Origin: an uncultured Clostridia bacterium
GTDB lineage: Bacteria > Bacillota > Clostridia > UBA1381
Length of the DNA stretch: 64,000 nt
Assembly: GCA_934501535.1 (NCBI GenBank)
Contig: CAKSUM010000009.1
Coordinates: 1-64,000 of the forward strand
Reading direction: 5' to 3'
Position 1 is the first letter of the stretch, and the number at the start of each line of letters is the position of its first letter. Position numbers and translations under genes: made by a program. This document shows, in pieces, positions 24,380 to 32,600 of this stretch. The notes under the pieces were generated by a model that saw nothing but the letters and a program-made list of their open reading frames with translations, made no database searches and had not been told where the DNA came from.

Positions 24380-25443
24380 TAGTTTTTACCTCCGTTTGCT
24401 TCAATAATTTTTGCAAGAACTTCCTCCGGTGACGGAATCATACCGCCCGTACGGTTGCAAAGCTCAACCGGCTTTTTACAGCGGATTGCAAGCTCAATAT
24501 CTTCTATCATTTGTCCCATCGACAGTTCGACAGAGATGAATTTCTTTACTTTGTCCGCAGCTGCCAGCATCGACTTTTTCGGGAAAGGCCACAGCGTAAT
24601 CGGTCTTATCATTCCTGCTTTTATTCCCTGTTTTCTTGCCTCAACGATTGCATTCTGCGATACACGCGCGGCAATTCCGAATGCTACAACACAAATTTCC
24701 GCGTCATCCATCATAAATTCTTCATACATTGCTTCGGTTTCTTCAATTTTCTTGTATTTTTCAAACCGCGCAAAATTGCCTTTTTCCAACTCATCGGGCT
24801 TTAAGTACAGAGAATTTACGATATTATGTTCTCTCTTGCACCCGGTGCCTGTAACAGCCCAGGGCTTATCAACGGTTTTGATTTCAGCGTCTTCGCGGAT
24901 TTCAACCGGTTCCATCATCTGACCCATAGTTCCGTCTGCCAAAATCATAGATGTCATTCTGTATTTATCCGCAAGCTCAAATCCCTTTATCGTGAGGTCT
25001 GCCATTTCCTGAACAGACGCCGGCGCGAGAACAATCATTCTGAAATCACCGTGACCGCCTGCCTTGGTTGCCTGGAAGTAATCCGACTGCGACGGCTGAA
25101 TACCGCCCAAACCTGGGCCTCCGCGCTGTACATTTACCACGAATGCCGGAAGGTCTGCACCGGCAAGATATGAAAGACCCTCGCTCTTTAACGCAATTCC
25201 GGGGCTTGAAGATGATGTCATTACTCTCTTTCCTGTCGACGAAACCCCGTATACCATATTTATAGCGGCAATTTCACTTTCCGCCTGCAGGAATGTTCCG
25301 CCGATTTTCGGCATTCTTTTTGCCATATAAGCGGCAATTTCCGTCTGCGGCGTTATCGGATATCCGAAATAATGACGGCAGCCTGCCTTAATAGCAGCTT
25401 CCGCAATAGCCTCATTACCCTTCATCAATACTTTTTCTGCCAT
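24379..25443 (-). CDS. vorB: 2-oxoacid:ferredoxin oxidoreductase, alpha subunit (VorB type)
   Basis: A 354-residue alpha subunit with the family start LMKGNEAIAEAAIKAGC and YFGYPITPQTEIAAYMA, then SSSSPGIALKSEG (pyrimidine domain) and a C-terminal domain II with ISVELSMGQMIEDI. It most resembles proteins annotated as 3-methyl-2-oxobutanoate dehydrogenase subunit VorB in Clostridia. That would make branched 2-oxoacids the substrates, reversibly coupling oxidation to ferredoxin. 2-ketoglutarate or aryl-2-oxoacids remain possible from sequence alone. The neighbouring acyl-CoA synthetases and T-boxes support the branched-chain reading. Confidence 0.88.
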   Translation of the reverse strand: MAEKVLMKGNEAIAEAAIKAGCRHYFGYPITPQTEIAAYMAKRMPKIGGTFLQAESEIAAINMVYGVSSTGKRVMTSSSSPGIALKSEGLSYLAGADLPAFVVNVQRGGPGLGGIQPSQSDYFQATKAGGHGDFRMIVLAPASVQEMADLTIKGFELADKYRMTSMILADGTMGQMMEPVEIREDAEIKTVDKPWAVTGTGCKREHNIVNSLYLKPDELEKGNFARFEKYKKIEETEAMYEEFMMDDAEICVVAFGIAARVSQNAIVEARKQGIKAGMIRPITLWPFPKKSMLAAADKVKKFISVELSMGQMIEDIELAIRCKKPVELCNRTGGMIPSPEEVLAKIIEANGGKN

Positions 25444-25452
25444 GCTTGTTCC

Positions 25453-25659
25453 CTACCTTTCCACAGTTATGATACAGTCGGGGCACATAGTCGCACAGAA
25501 TGCACATGCAATACATGCGTCCTTATCGGTAATTTCAACCGGCGAGTGTCCCTTTTGATTAATTTTGTCTTTTGCGATAACCAGCAGATTTTTCGGACAT
25601 GCTTCAACGCAAAGTCCGCAGCCCTTGCAAAGGTCTGTTTTAAATGTCAGTTTTGCCAT
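25453..25659 (-). CDS. 2-oxoacid:ferredoxin oxidoreductase, delta (2x[4Fe-4S] ferredoxin) subunit
   Basis: A 68-residue ferredoxin-like subunit with two cluster motifs, CKGCGLCVEACP near residues 11-22 and CIACAFCATMCP near residues 49-60. It carries electrons between the TPP site and external ferredoxin. It is the first of the four subunit genes and lies 9 bases upstream of alpha. Its start follows AAGGAGAG. Confidence 0.93.
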   Translation of the reverse strand: MAKLTFKTDLCKGCGLCVEACPKNLLVIAKDKINQKGHSPVEITDKDACIACAFCATMCPDCIITVER

Positions 25660-25709
25660 AACAAATCTCTCCTTGTCTTGTATTTACAGTCCGATGATTA
25701 ATCGGACAG

Positions 25710-26381
25710 TTATACTTTTTTAACCGCATAATATTTTTCCTGCAGCTTTATTTCAAACACATCCGGACATTTTCCCTCCAGCTTTGCGCTCACACCGCCC
25801 GTGCAGGTTGTCATCACTATCGGTAAACCGGATAATTCCGACAGCTTATCCGCAAACGCGCGGCTTGCCGTAACATCGTCCGCCGTTGTTTCATCGCCCA
25901 GATTAGAATTGTTCACAATTCCCGTGAACGGAATATGCGATGCAATCTCAATTTCACGCATAATTTCAAGCGCGTCCTCCGCCGTTTTTGTCAGCGGTCT
26001 TTTACAGTTCGCAACAAACAGCATATCGTAATCGTTTTCAGCAAGAATATCCGGCGTATACCGCCCCAAAGCAACCGCACCGCGGTCATCTCCGCCGACA
26101 TCGATTACAAGATAATGGCTTTTATCGCTGATTGCGGTGTAAATTTCTTTAGGAAGCGCCGGCGCGTCAAGGTTCGTATTTGCATAATCGGAACAGACAA
26201 GCTCTATCCCCATTTCCGCCAATTCCTTTTCGCTGTCCTTTGTTCTGAAATACGGATTGACAATGTCCAAATCCACAATTGAAACCTTTTTTTTATGTTT
26301 TCTTATATATTCCGCATAGCTTACGGCAATGCAGGTTTTCCCGCTGCCGTAATGCCCTGCGAAAAGGGTTATTCTTTTCAT
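25710..26381 (-). CDS. P-loop ATPase (CobQ/MinD/ParA-like) in the oxidoreductase operon
   Basis: A 223-residue protein with Walker A GHYGSGKT (about residues 9-16), VDLDIVNPYF after it and VIDVGGDDRGAVALGRY, a MinD/ParA/NubP-type nucleotide-binding domain. Family members act in metallocluster assembly, cobyrinate amidation or positioning; which one applies here cannot be told. There is no CxxC pair of the NubP scaffold type. It sits between the second acyl-CoA synthetase (22 bases) and the delta subunit (50 bases), so a maturation or accessory role for the oxidoreductase is plausible. Confidence 0.8.
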   Translation of the reverse strand: MKRITLFAGHYGSGKTCIAVSYAEYIRKHKKKVSIVDLDIVNPYFRTKDSEKELAEMGIELVCSDYANTNLDAPALPKEIYTAISDKSHYLVIDVGGDDRGAVALGRYTPDILAENDYDMLFVANCKRPLTKTAEDALEIMREIEIASHIPFTGIVNNSNLGDETTADDVTASRAFADKLSELSGLPIVMTTCTGGVSAKLEGKCPDVFEIKLQEKYYAVKKV

Positions 26382-26403
26382 TCTTTTCTCCTGTCGGAAA
26401 TTA

Positions 26404-28695
26404 TCAGAGCTTTGCCCTTATGATTTTCCCACTTGTTGTTTTCGGGAGTTCGTCCTTAAATACAACAATACGCGGATATTTATACGGAGCAGTGTGCTCT
26501 TTTACGTAGTTCTGAATTTCTTTTTTGAGTTCCTCGGAGCCTTCGGTATCCTTGGTAAGAACGATACTTGCCTTTACAACCTGACCTCTTACCTCGTCCG
26601 GTGCCGCAGAAACGCCGCACTCTAAAACATACGGAAGCTCCATAATAACATTTTCAATCTCGAACGGCCCGATGCGGTAGCCCGACGATTTGATAACATC
26701 ATCTATACGGCCGACATACCAATAAAATCCGTCCTCATCACGCATAGCGACATCGCCTGTGTGATACAGACCGTCATGCCATGCTTCTTTTGTCTTTTCC
26801 TCATCACGGTAATATTCCTTAAACAGTCCGCAAGGCATTTTCTCCGACGTTCTTATTACTATTTCGCCCGATTTACCTACGCCGACGCTCTTTCCGTCCG
26901 GGTCAACGATGTCAACGTCATATCCCGGCACCGGTTTTCCCATTGAGCCTATTTTATGTGTGCCGCCAAACAGATTTCCGATTACAAGCGAGGTTTCCGA
27001 CTGACCGAAGCCCTCCATAACCTGCAGTCCGGTAAGTCTTTCAAGCTGCTTGAACACCTCGGGGTTGAGCGCCTCACCGGCAATTGTTGCGTGCTCAACC
27101 GATGACATATCGTACTTCGTCAAATCCTCTTTAATCAGCATACGGTACATTGTAGGCGGTGCGCAGAAGGTTGTGATATGATATTGTGCAAACAGCGGCA
27201 GAATATCTGCTGCATGAAAACGGTCAAAGTCATAAACAAATGTCGCAGCCTCACACAGCCACTGACCGTACAGCTTGCCCCAAAGCGCTTTCGCCCAGCC
27301 GGTATCGGAAATTGTCAGGTGCAGACCCTCCGGGTCAACGCAGTGCCAGTAGTTTGCCGTAACAAAATGTCCGAGCGGATATTTATAGCTGTGTGCCGCA
27401 ATCTTCGGATAACCCGTGGTTCCTGATGTAAAGAACATCAGCATTGTATCATTTCCGCACGGCGTATCTTCGGTTCGTTCAAACTTATCCGAAAACAGCT
27501 GATAATCTTCATTAAAATCATGCCAGCCGTCACGCGAAGCGCCGACAAGAATTTTTGTTACCGGCATTTCAGCCTCTTTTTCCGCAAGCTCAACCTGATG
27601 TGCTGCGTCGCCGTCTGCCGTGCAGACAATTGCGCTTACTCCGGCAGCATTAAAGCGGTATGTATAGTCATGCTCCTGCAGCTGATTTGTTGCAGGGATT
27701 GCAATGGCACCTATCTTGTGCAGCGCAAGAATGGAAAACCAGAACTGATAATGTCTTTTTAAAACGAGCATTACCCTGTCGCCCTTTTTTATACCAAGTG
27801 ATTTGAAGTAATTTGCCGTTTTATTAGACTCTTTCTTCATATCATCAAAGGAAAAGCGCCGCTCGGTTTTATTTATGTCAAGATGCAGCATTGCAAGCTT
27901 TTCCGGGCGTTTTTCCGCCAAAGCGTCAACAATGTCAAATGCAAAATTGAACTTATCCTCATTTTCAAACGTGAGCGACAGCAATGCGCCGCGTTCGTCC
28001 TCTTTCGGGTGAATAAAGTTGTGATAAATTCTGCGGTACGGCTGATGCGTCTTTCCCTCTTTTGAATTTGCCGCCTGCGGAATACTGCTTTTTAATGCGT
28101 CCTCGCTCGTCGGTGACAAAACAATTGCATAAAATTCACAGTCCGTGCCGCCGACAGCCAAAAGTCCGTGCGGCGTTGAGCTGTCATAGTAAATCGAGTC
28201 GCCCGGATTTAATATTTCCTTATGTGAACCGACCTGAACCATCAGGCTGCCGCTGATGACAATATCACATTCCTGTCCTTCGTGCGTGGTCAGCTCAATA
28301 TCACGGTGCTCAGCCTCTTCATCATAAATCGCTTTAACGTACAGCGGCTCCGCAATACGTTTTCTGAATTCCGGCGCAAGGTTATAATATATCATTCCGT
28401 GCGCCTGTTCTATTTTCTGACCTTCGCCGCTTCTTGTGAGCGTGTAGGAGCGCAGCATAGGGCTTGTACCTTCCACTATGTCGGTGACGTCTACATGGAA
28501 TGCCAGCGCACAGCGATAAATAAATGCAAAAGACAAATCGTGCTGTCCGTTTTCACACGCATTGTATTCCTCCACCGAAACATCGGTGAGTTTCGCCATG
28601 GTAATCGGCGACATGCCCTCAATTTCACGCAGCTCCTTAATTCGCGTTGCCATCTCCTTGATTTTGTAATCAAGACCTGTGATTTGATTTTTCAT
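26404..28695 (-). CDS. XRE HTH - cupin - acyl-CoA synthetase fusion, paralogue 2
   Basis: A 763-residue three-part protein. Residues about 15-75 form an XRE-type helix-turn-helix, 135-195 a cupin (THEGQECDIVISGSL, PGDSIYYDSSTPHG), and about 250-763 a complete ANL synthetase: P-loop FFTSGTTGYPK (420-430), GFGQSETS, YHTGDVA, DDVIKSSGYRIGPFEIENV and the catalytic K757 in the segment TTSGKIIR. The enzyme part resembles medium-chain/branched-acyl (MACS) ligases (ADTGWAKA-like segment, LYGQW). It has its own promoter and T-box (specifier read as GUA, Val). It lies first before the P-loop and oxidoreductase genes. I infer activation of a branched short-chain acid. Confidence 0.9.
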   Translation of the reverse strand: MKNQITGLDYKIKEMATRIKELREIEGMSPITMAKLTDVSVEEYNACENGQHDLSFAFIYRCALAFHVDVTDIVEGTSPMLRSYTLTRSGEGQKIEQAHGMIYYNLAPEFRKRIAEPLYVKAIYDEEAEHRDIELTTHEGQECDIVISGSLMVQVGSHKEILNPGDSIYYDSSTPHGLLAVGGTDCEFYAIVLSPTSEDALKSSIPQAANSKEGKTHQPYRRIYHNFIHPKEDERGALLSLTFENEDKFNFAFDIVDALAEKRPEKLAMLHLDINKTERRFSFDDMKKESNKTANYFKSLGIKKGDRVMLVLKRHYQFWFSILALHKIGAIAIPATNQLQEHDYTYRFNAAGVSAIVCTADGDAAHQVELAEKEAEMPVTKILVGASRDGWHDFNEDYQLFSDKFERTEDTPCGNDTMLMFFTSGTTGYPKIAAHSYKYPLGHFVTANYWHCVDPEGLHLTISDTGWAKALWGKLYGQWLCEAATFVYDFDRFHAADILPLFAQYHITTFCAPPTMYRMLIKEDLTKYDMSSVEHATIAGEALNPEVFKQLERLTGLQVMEGFGQSETSLVIGNLFGGTHKIGSMGKPVPGYDVDIVDPDGKSVGVGKSGEIVIRTSEKMPCGLFKEYYRDEEKTKEAWHDGLYHTGDVAMRDEDGFYWYVGRIDDVIKSSGYRIGPFEIENVIMELPYVLECGVSAAPDEVRGQVVKASIVLTKDTEGSEELKKEIQNYVKEHTAPYKYPRIVVFKDELPKTTSGKIIRAKL

Positions 28696-28725
28696 AACAA
28701 TACCTCCAAACGTGCTTTGGGATAT

Positions 28726-29010
28726 AAAAAACTCGTCCCAAAGATATACTAAAATCCTTGAGACGAGTTACAAATTCCGAATATAACCCGCGGTACCACT
28801 CAAATTGCGTTATTACAACGCCGCTTCAGACTCCAACAAGCCCTATGCACTAACGTAGCCTGCACGGGAAGGTTCTACTTGCATGCGCTTTCTTCCTTCC
28901 AGCTCCGGAGCTACAAACCCTCTGCACGGTTTATTGACTTGCACCAACCGTCAACTCTCTTGAAAACCTGCTGCAGGAGCCCTCTCCTTCAATGCCTTTA
29001 ATATTAAATT
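28726..29010 (-). ncRNA. T-box leader of paralogue 2 (specifier read as GUA, valine)
   Basis: The leader shows all T-box parts on the minus strand: Stem I with the AG bulge (AGAGAG) and a GGUUGGUGCAA distal loop; Stem II-like GGAAGG/CCTTCC; the T-box GAGTGGTACCGCGG at about 28787-28802; and a 15-base-pair terminator with T-run (28726-28769). The bulge UGGU fits a tRNA with discriminator A. By aligning the 3' side of Stem I to the pattern codon-purine-CUCC-x-GAG, the specifier is GUA at 28912-28914, i.e. tRNA-Val. The specifier loop lacks the usual AGUA/GAA bases, so the codon call is moderate. Confidence 0.93.
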
Positions 29011-29016
29011 ATATAT

Positions 29017-29045
29017 ATTTTAGCACATCTTTTTACAATTGTCAA
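29017..29045 (-). promoter_or_regulatory. Sigma-A promoter of the second T-box unit
   Basis: On the minus strand TTGACA (29040-29045), 17 bases, TAAAAT (29017-29022), 15 bases after the stop of paralogue 1. Transcripts would start near 29010. Confidence 0.8.
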
Positions 29046-29059
29046 GAAAAATTTTCAAA

Positions 29060-31324
29060 TTACAGCTTATTTCTTTGAATTTTTCCGCTGATAGTTTTCG
29101 GCAGCTCATCTTTAAATACCACAATTCTCGGATACTTATACGGTGCTGTTTTCTTTTTAACGTAATCCTGAATTTCCTTTTTAAGCTCTTCCGACGCGGT
29201 TTTGTCCTTTGTAAGCACAATGCTTGCCTTTACAACCTGACCTCTTACCTCGTCCGGCTCGGCAGAAACGCCGCACTCCAAAACATACGGAAGCTCCATA
29301 ATTACATTTTCAATTTCAAACGGTCCTATGCGGTAGCCGGATGACTTGATAACATCGTCCGTTCTGCCCACATACCAGAAGTAGCCGTCCTCATCGCGCC
29401 ATGCAATATCGCCTGTATGATACAGTCCGTCATGCATAACCTCTTTCGTTTTGTCCTCGTTGAGATAATACCCTGCAAACAGTCCGCACGGCTTTCCTCC
29501 GTCAAGACGTACAACAATCTCGCCCGACTCACCGATGTCACAGCTTTCGCCCTCGGAATTAACAATATCTATATTATATGTCGGAACCGGCTTGCCCATT
29601 GAGCCGGGTTTCGGCGTCATACCGACAAGGTTTGCAACCGTCAGAGTGGTTTCCGTCTGACCGAAGCCCTCCATAAGCGACAGTCCCGTTGCCTTTTTGA
29701 ACTGTCTGAACACCTCGGGGTTCAATGCCTCACCTGCAATTGTTGCATGTCTGATAGATGACAAATCATACTTTGACAAATCCTCTTTTATAAGCATGCG
29801 GTACATTGTAGGCGGTGCACAGAAAGTTGTGATATGATATTTTGCGAACATCGGCAGAATGTCTGCTGCATGGAAACGGTCGAAATCGTATACGAATACG
29901 CCGCCTTCGCACATCCACTGACCGTACAGCTTACCCCAAAGTGCTTTTCCCCAGCCGGTATCGGCAATGGTGAAATGCAGTCCGTCCCTTTCGGCACAGT
30001 GCCAGTATTTTGCCGTAACAAAATGTCCGAGCGGATATTTGTAGGTATGTGCGGCGATTTTGGGATAGCCCGTTGTTCCCGATGTGAAGAACATCAGCAT
30101 TAAATCGTCACCGCACGGCGCGTCCGCTTCACGCACGAATTTGCGGCTGAACAGACCGTATTCTTTATCAAAATTATGCCAGCCGTCACGTTCGCACCTC
30201 GTTGCAATCTTTATTTTAAGCGTCGGCGATTCTCTTTCCGCAAGCTCCACCTGTTCCAAAATATACTCATCTCCGGCACAGACAATCGCTTTGACTCCGG
30301 CAGCATTGAAACGGTATGTGTAATCATGCTCTTTCAGCTGGTTGGTCGCCGGGATTGCGATTGCTCCCAGCTTGTGCAGTGCAAGAATAGAGAACCAGAA
30401 CTCATAGTTTCTTTTCAGAACCAGCATTACGCGGTCGCCGCGCTCAATACCGAGCGATTTGAAATAGTTTGCCGTCTGGCTTGTTGCGTCCTTGATGTCC
30501 TTAAATGTGAACTTGGTTTCGGTTTTATCGTCCGCAACATGCACCATTGCAAGTCTGTCGGGATATTTCCGTGCGATTGCGTCAACAACATCAAATGCAA
30601 AGTTGAATTTATCTTCATTTTCAAATTTAATGTCTCTGAGAACACCGTTTTCATCTTCAACCGGCTTTATAAACTTGTTGATTACAAGTTTTTCGGTCTG
30701 ACGCGCAAGCACGATACTCTTCGAAAGCTCGGTTTCATCAGCATTGTCCTCGCCCGAAACAACTATTGCACAGAATACGCACTTTTGACCGTTAATTGCA
30801 ATCATTCCGTGAGGTGTGGAACTGTTGTAGTAAATACTGTCGCCCTCGTTCAAAACAACCGTATGTTCGCCGACCTGAACTTTAAGGCTTCCCTCAAGCA
30901 CAATATCAAATTCCTGTCCCTTATGGGTTGTGCAGTGAATGGGATTATTTTGCAGCTGCTCCGAATATTCGTATGTAACGTAATACGGTTCGGCAAGCTT
31001 GTTTTTAAACAGCGGCGCCATATTTGCAATCTGAATACCCTCTTCTTTCGCAGTCTGATGTCCTTTGCCCTTTCTCGTCACATTGTAGGATGACAAATTG
31101 GCACTTACACCCTCAAGAATATCATTGATTTCCAAATGAAAAGCAATAGCACATTTATGAATGAACGTGAACGGGAAATCAACCTTGCCCGCCTCCAATT
31201 GCTTGTACTCATCAACGCTGACCTCTGTTTTTTCCGCCATTTCCTGTACGGAAAATCCCATAATCTCGCGCATCTCCTTAATTCTTTCCGCAATTTCAAA
31301 TAACTTTTCGTCGGCAGCTGCCAC
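29060..31324 (-). CDS. XRE HTH - cupin - acyl-CoA synthetase fusion, paralogue 1
   Basis: Start taken at the GTG (31322-31324), 8 bases after AAGGAG; the GTG nine bases upstream overlaps that site. The ~754-residue product has the same three-part order as the downstream paralogue: XRE helix-turn-helix (about 10-70), cupin (THKGQEFDIVLEGSL, EGDSIYYNSSTPHG) and a complete ANL synthetase (FFTSGTTGYPK, GFGQTETT, YHTGDIAW, C-terminal SGKIQRNKL with the catalytic Lys). By eye the two are about two-thirds identical throughout, so they are a tandem duplication. Its own promoter and T-box (specifier read as AUC, Ile) suggest a different acid from that of paralogue 2. Confidence 0.9.
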   Translation of the reverse strand: MAAADEKLFEIAERIKEMREIMGFSVQEMAEKTEVSVDEYKQLEAGKVDFPFTFIHKCAIAFHLEINDILEGVSANLSSYNVTRKGKGHQTAKEEGIQIANMAPLFKNKLAEPYYVTYEYSEQLQNNPIHCTTHKGQEFDIVLEGSLKVQVGEHTVVLNEGDSIYYNSSTPHGMIAINGQKCVFCAIVVSGEDNADETELSKSIVLARQTEKLVINKFIKPVEDENGVLRDIKFENEDKFNFAFDVVDAIARKYPDRLAMVHVADDKTETKFTFKDIKDATSQTANYFKSLGIERGDRVMLVLKRNYEFWFSILALHKLGAIAIPATNQLKEHDYTYRFNAAGVKAIVCAGDEYILEQVELAERESPTLKIKIATRCERDGWHNFDKEYGLFSRKFVREADAPCGDDLMLMFFTSGTTGYPKIAAHTYKYPLGHFVTAKYWHCAERDGLHFTIADTGWGKALWGKLYGQWMCEGGVFVYDFDRFHAADILPMFAKYHITTFCAPPTMYRMLIKEDLSKYDLSSIRHATIAGEALNPEVFRQFKKATGLSLMEGFGQTETTLTVANLVGMTPKPGSMGKPVPTYNIDIVNSEGESCDIGESGEIVVRLDGGKPCGLFAGYYLNEDKTKEVMHDGLYHTGDIAWRDEDGYFWYVGRTDDVIKSSGYRIGPFEIENVIMELPYVLECGVSAEPDEVRGQVVKASIVLTKDKTASEELKKEIQDYVKKKTAPYKYPRIVVFKDELPKTISGKIQRNKL

Positions 31325-31366
31325 AACAATCACTCCTTTTTTAATATTTCGGGCGCAAATCAGTTT

Positions 31367-31645
31367 AAAATAAAATAAACCCGTCCCAAAGAAAAATCTT
31401 TGAGACGGGTTAGTATACTAATCCGCGGTACCACTCAAATTGCGTTACACAAATAACGCCGCTTCAGACTCCAACAAGCCCTATGCACTAACGTAGCCTA
31501 CACGAAAGACATTACTGTAATTTTCACATCTTCAGCTCAGAAGGGATAAGCCATTGGATACGCTCACTATTGGCTCGCAGCAACCGCCAACTCTCTCAAA
31601 GCCTGCATATCCGACCGTCTTCATCATAGCTTTTAATTATTAATT
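31367..31645 (-). ncRNA. T-box leader of paralogue 1 (specifier read as AUC, isoleucine)
   Basis: Stem I has an 8-base-pair helix GGAUAUGC/GCGUAUCC, the AG bulge and a GGUUGCUGCGA distal loop; a K-turn-like UAUGAU / UGAG is at its base. The T-box GAGTGGTACCGCGG is at about 31422-31436 and a 15-base-pair terminator with T-rich tail at 31367-31411. A 44-base block upstream of the T-box is identical to that of the other leader, while Stem I has diverged. Aligned to the other leader, the specifier is AUC at 31545-31547 (tRNA-Ile); the following base is C rather than the usual purine, so UUA is an alternative. Confidence 0.92.
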
Positions 31646-31651
31646 TTCTTT

Positions 31652-31680
31652 ATAATACCACATTATTTTTGTTTTGTCAA
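31652..31680 (-). promoter_or_regulatory. Sigma-A promoter of the first T-box unit
   Basis: On the minus strand TTGACA (31675-31680), 17 bases, TATTAT (31652-31657). It starts 19 bases after the end of the deacetylase gene, so the T-box units form a transcription unit separate from the sugar operon upstream. Confidence 0.82.
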
Positions 31681-31698
31681 CACCTTTTTTCAAATTTC

Positions 31699-32520
31699 TC
31701 AAAAAATTTTTGTGCACTTCCCTGCCGGCACTTTAATCAGCTCCTCGCCCTCCACCGGATATTTCGACATCTGGCGCAGCAGCCATACATCGACTGCGGA
31801 CGGATTTTGCACAAAACTTGCGTCTGCGCTGAAAACAAGCGACTCATACGCTTTTACATATTCATAAATTTCAATATTTGTCGCATACCATATATCCTTG
31901 CGTCCCGAAACTCTTTTTGCAAATTCTTCAATTCTGTCCCAGTTATTGTCATTGTTAAATTCATAGCTGTGACCCCACAGATAAAACATATACTGACGAT
32001 AGTCAGCAGTTTCATCTAAAAATTTGTCCAAAAGCTCAAACAGTTTTTCGTCCGTATGATGACATGTCGGGTCAAGCAACAGCCAATTTTTCGGCAAAGA
32101 AAAACCGTGTGTGGCTTTCGTTGTCCTTGAATAAACAACCCCTGCGGCTTTCAGCGCTTCGGTCAGCTCCTCATTGCAGGTTCCGAACGGATACGCCATG
32201 CCGCGCACAATTTTTCCGGTTTTCTTTTCAAAAAATTCACGGTCATTCAGTATTTCCCTCACCGCCAGCGGCATCGGCAGCTGCTCCATAAAAGCATGGT
32301 GCTCACCGTGCAAAGCAAGCTCATGACCTCCGTCATCGTAAGCGTTCACAAGCTTATCAAAATATTCTCCGCCCTCGGTACTTCTATAATTGCACGAGTT
32401 CAAATTAAACGTACATTTTAAGCCGTATTTATTCAGAATTTCCGCAAGTTTAAAATCCGCCGGGTTTCCGTCATCATAGCTGAGTGTTAGTGCCTTTGAT
32501 ACTCCGCCCGGAAAACGCAT
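31699..32520 (-). CDS. Polysaccharide deacetylase family protein
   Basis: The ATG at 32518-32520 is preferred; upstream residues look non-coding. The 273-residue protein has the NodB-homology start LTLSYDDGNPADFKLAEIL with the catalytic Asp-Asp pair, CTFNLNS, HGEHHAFM (metal His) and YPFGTCNEE. The family removes acetyl groups from polysaccharides or acts on related amides. It has no signal peptide, so a cytoplasmic substrate such as an imported acetylated oligosaccharide fits. It is the last gene of the sugar-acid operon. Confidence 0.85.
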   Translation of the reverse strand: MRFPGGVSKALTLSYDDGNPADFKLAEILNKYGLKCTFNLNSCNYRSTEGGEYFDKLVNAYDDGGHELALHGEHHAFMEQLPMPLAVREILNDREFFEKKTGKIVRGMAYPFGTCNEELTEALKAAGVVYSRTTKATHGFSLPKNWLLLDPTCHHTDEKLFELLDKFLDETADYRQYMFYLWGHSYEFNNDNNWDRIEEFAKRVSGRKDIWYATNIEIYEYVKAYESLVFSADASFVQNPSAVDVWLLRQMSKYPVEGEELIKVPAGKCTKIF

Positions 32521-32600
32521 ATAAATATTCACTTTATTTATCCCCTGTCTTGATATAATTTCAAACAATATTATATATCGGATACATGCCGTTGTCAAGA

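Noticed and set aside
23095..25659. Indolepyruvate ferredoxin oxidoreductase (IorAB)
   Set aside because: IorA is a long fused protein carrying its own ferredoxin domain; four separate small subunits with a VorB-type alpha fit VOR/KOR instead.
30176..31093. 305-codon plus-strand open frame
   Set aside because: Antisense to the first HTH-cupin-synthetase gene; composition and lack of start signals show it is a shadow.
28726..31645. T-boxes for Trp or Gly
   Set aside because: The antiterminator bulge UGGU predicts discriminator base A, while bacterial tRNA-Trp has G and tRNA-Gly has U; no UGG or GGN codon sits at the specifier position.
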